A stretch of 5,658 nt of DNA from an uncultured Bacteroidales bacterium. Its GTDB lineage: Bacteria > Bacteroidota > Bacteroidia > Bacteroidales > Paludibacteraceae. Position 1 is the first letter of the stretch, and each line of letters starts with the position of its first letter. The stretch is taken from NCBI GenBank assembly GCA_937907165.1, contig CALCUH010000215.1, forward strand, positions 1 to 5,658, read 5' to 3'. The notes under the pieces are model-generated. The model searched no databases and was not told where the DNA came from. It saw nothing but the letters and a program-made list of their open reading frames with translations. Positions 5,622 through 5,658 of the stretch are shown here, piece after piece. Position numbers and translations under genes: made by a program.

Positions 5622-5658
5622 GAATTAAGAATTAAGAATTAAGAATTAAGAATTAAGA
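5611..5658. repeat. Heptamer tandem array (TTAAGAA), at least 6.9 copies, truncated by window edge
   Basis: Six perfect copies of TTAAGAA (5611-5652) are followed by TTAAGA (5653-5658) at the window's end, so the true length is unknown. The array begins within the last codons of the lyase gene and provides its TAA stop (5619-5621, in the second unit). Because 7 is not a multiple of 3, the unit passes through all frames, so a TAA appears within about 21 bases in any forward frame, and also in every frame of the complement (TTCTTAA). The preceding coding bases AAGTTAATTAAG resemble the unit and may have seeded it. No downstream gene is visible, so whether it influences one cannot be judged. Confidence 0.95.

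Noticed and set aside
5611..5658. CRISPR array or mobile-element end
   Set aside because: The unit is only 7 bases, with no spacers between copies and no inverted terminal repeats or transposase nearby. It is a simple sequence repeat.

Overview
The window looks like a chromosomal segment from a member of the Bacteroidales (phylum Bacteroidota). The evidence is the gene content (a Bacteroidota-type dnaE followed by trxA), A/T-rich start regions without convincing Shine-Dalgarno sites, G+C in the mid-to-high 40s by eye, and a secreted protein that ends in what looks like a type IX secretion (Por) sorting domain. That last feature favours a lineage with a type IX system (Porphyromonas-, Prevotella- or Parabacteroides-like) over Bacteroides in the strict sense. 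The genus cannot be fixed from this sequence alone.

Layout, all on the + strand: (1) 2-1870, the C-terminal half of the replicative DNA polymerase III alpha subunit (dnaE), cut by the left edge. (2) 1871-1924, a short A/T-rich spacer with an imperfect tandem repeat. (3) 1925-2236, a small thioredoxin with an unusual active-site neighbourhood. (4) 2252-2710, a membrane-anchored protein of unknown function with a coiled-coil stretch and a distinctive C-terminus. (5) 2725-3420, a sirtuin (Sir2/CobB-like NAD-dependent deacylase) that lacks the zinc cysteines and has Met at the position of the acyl-binding Arg. (6) 3423-5621, a secreted multidomain protein: signal peptide, polysaccharide lyase family 14-like catalytic domain, Ig-like modules, a beta-sandwich-like module and a C-terminal sorting-like domain. 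(7) 5611-5658, a heptamer tandem array (TTAAGAA) that contains the stop codon of gene 6 and runs off the right edge.

The spacings of 15, 14 and 2 bases between the last four genes suggest one transcription unit behind dnaE. The unit joins replication, redox and NAD-dependent housekeeping functions to a carbohydrate-active secreted enzyme. A terminator-like hairpin with a T-rich tail lies about 100 bases inside the lyase gene, and a second compact hairpin follows about 180 bases later. These are candidates for uncoupling lyase expression from the upstream genes, although chance stems of this size are possible.

I do not see a clearly new multi-gene system here. The strongest leads are the altered sirtuin and thioredoxin active sites, the lyase's modular architecture and operon position, the hairpins early in its coding region, and the heptamer array.
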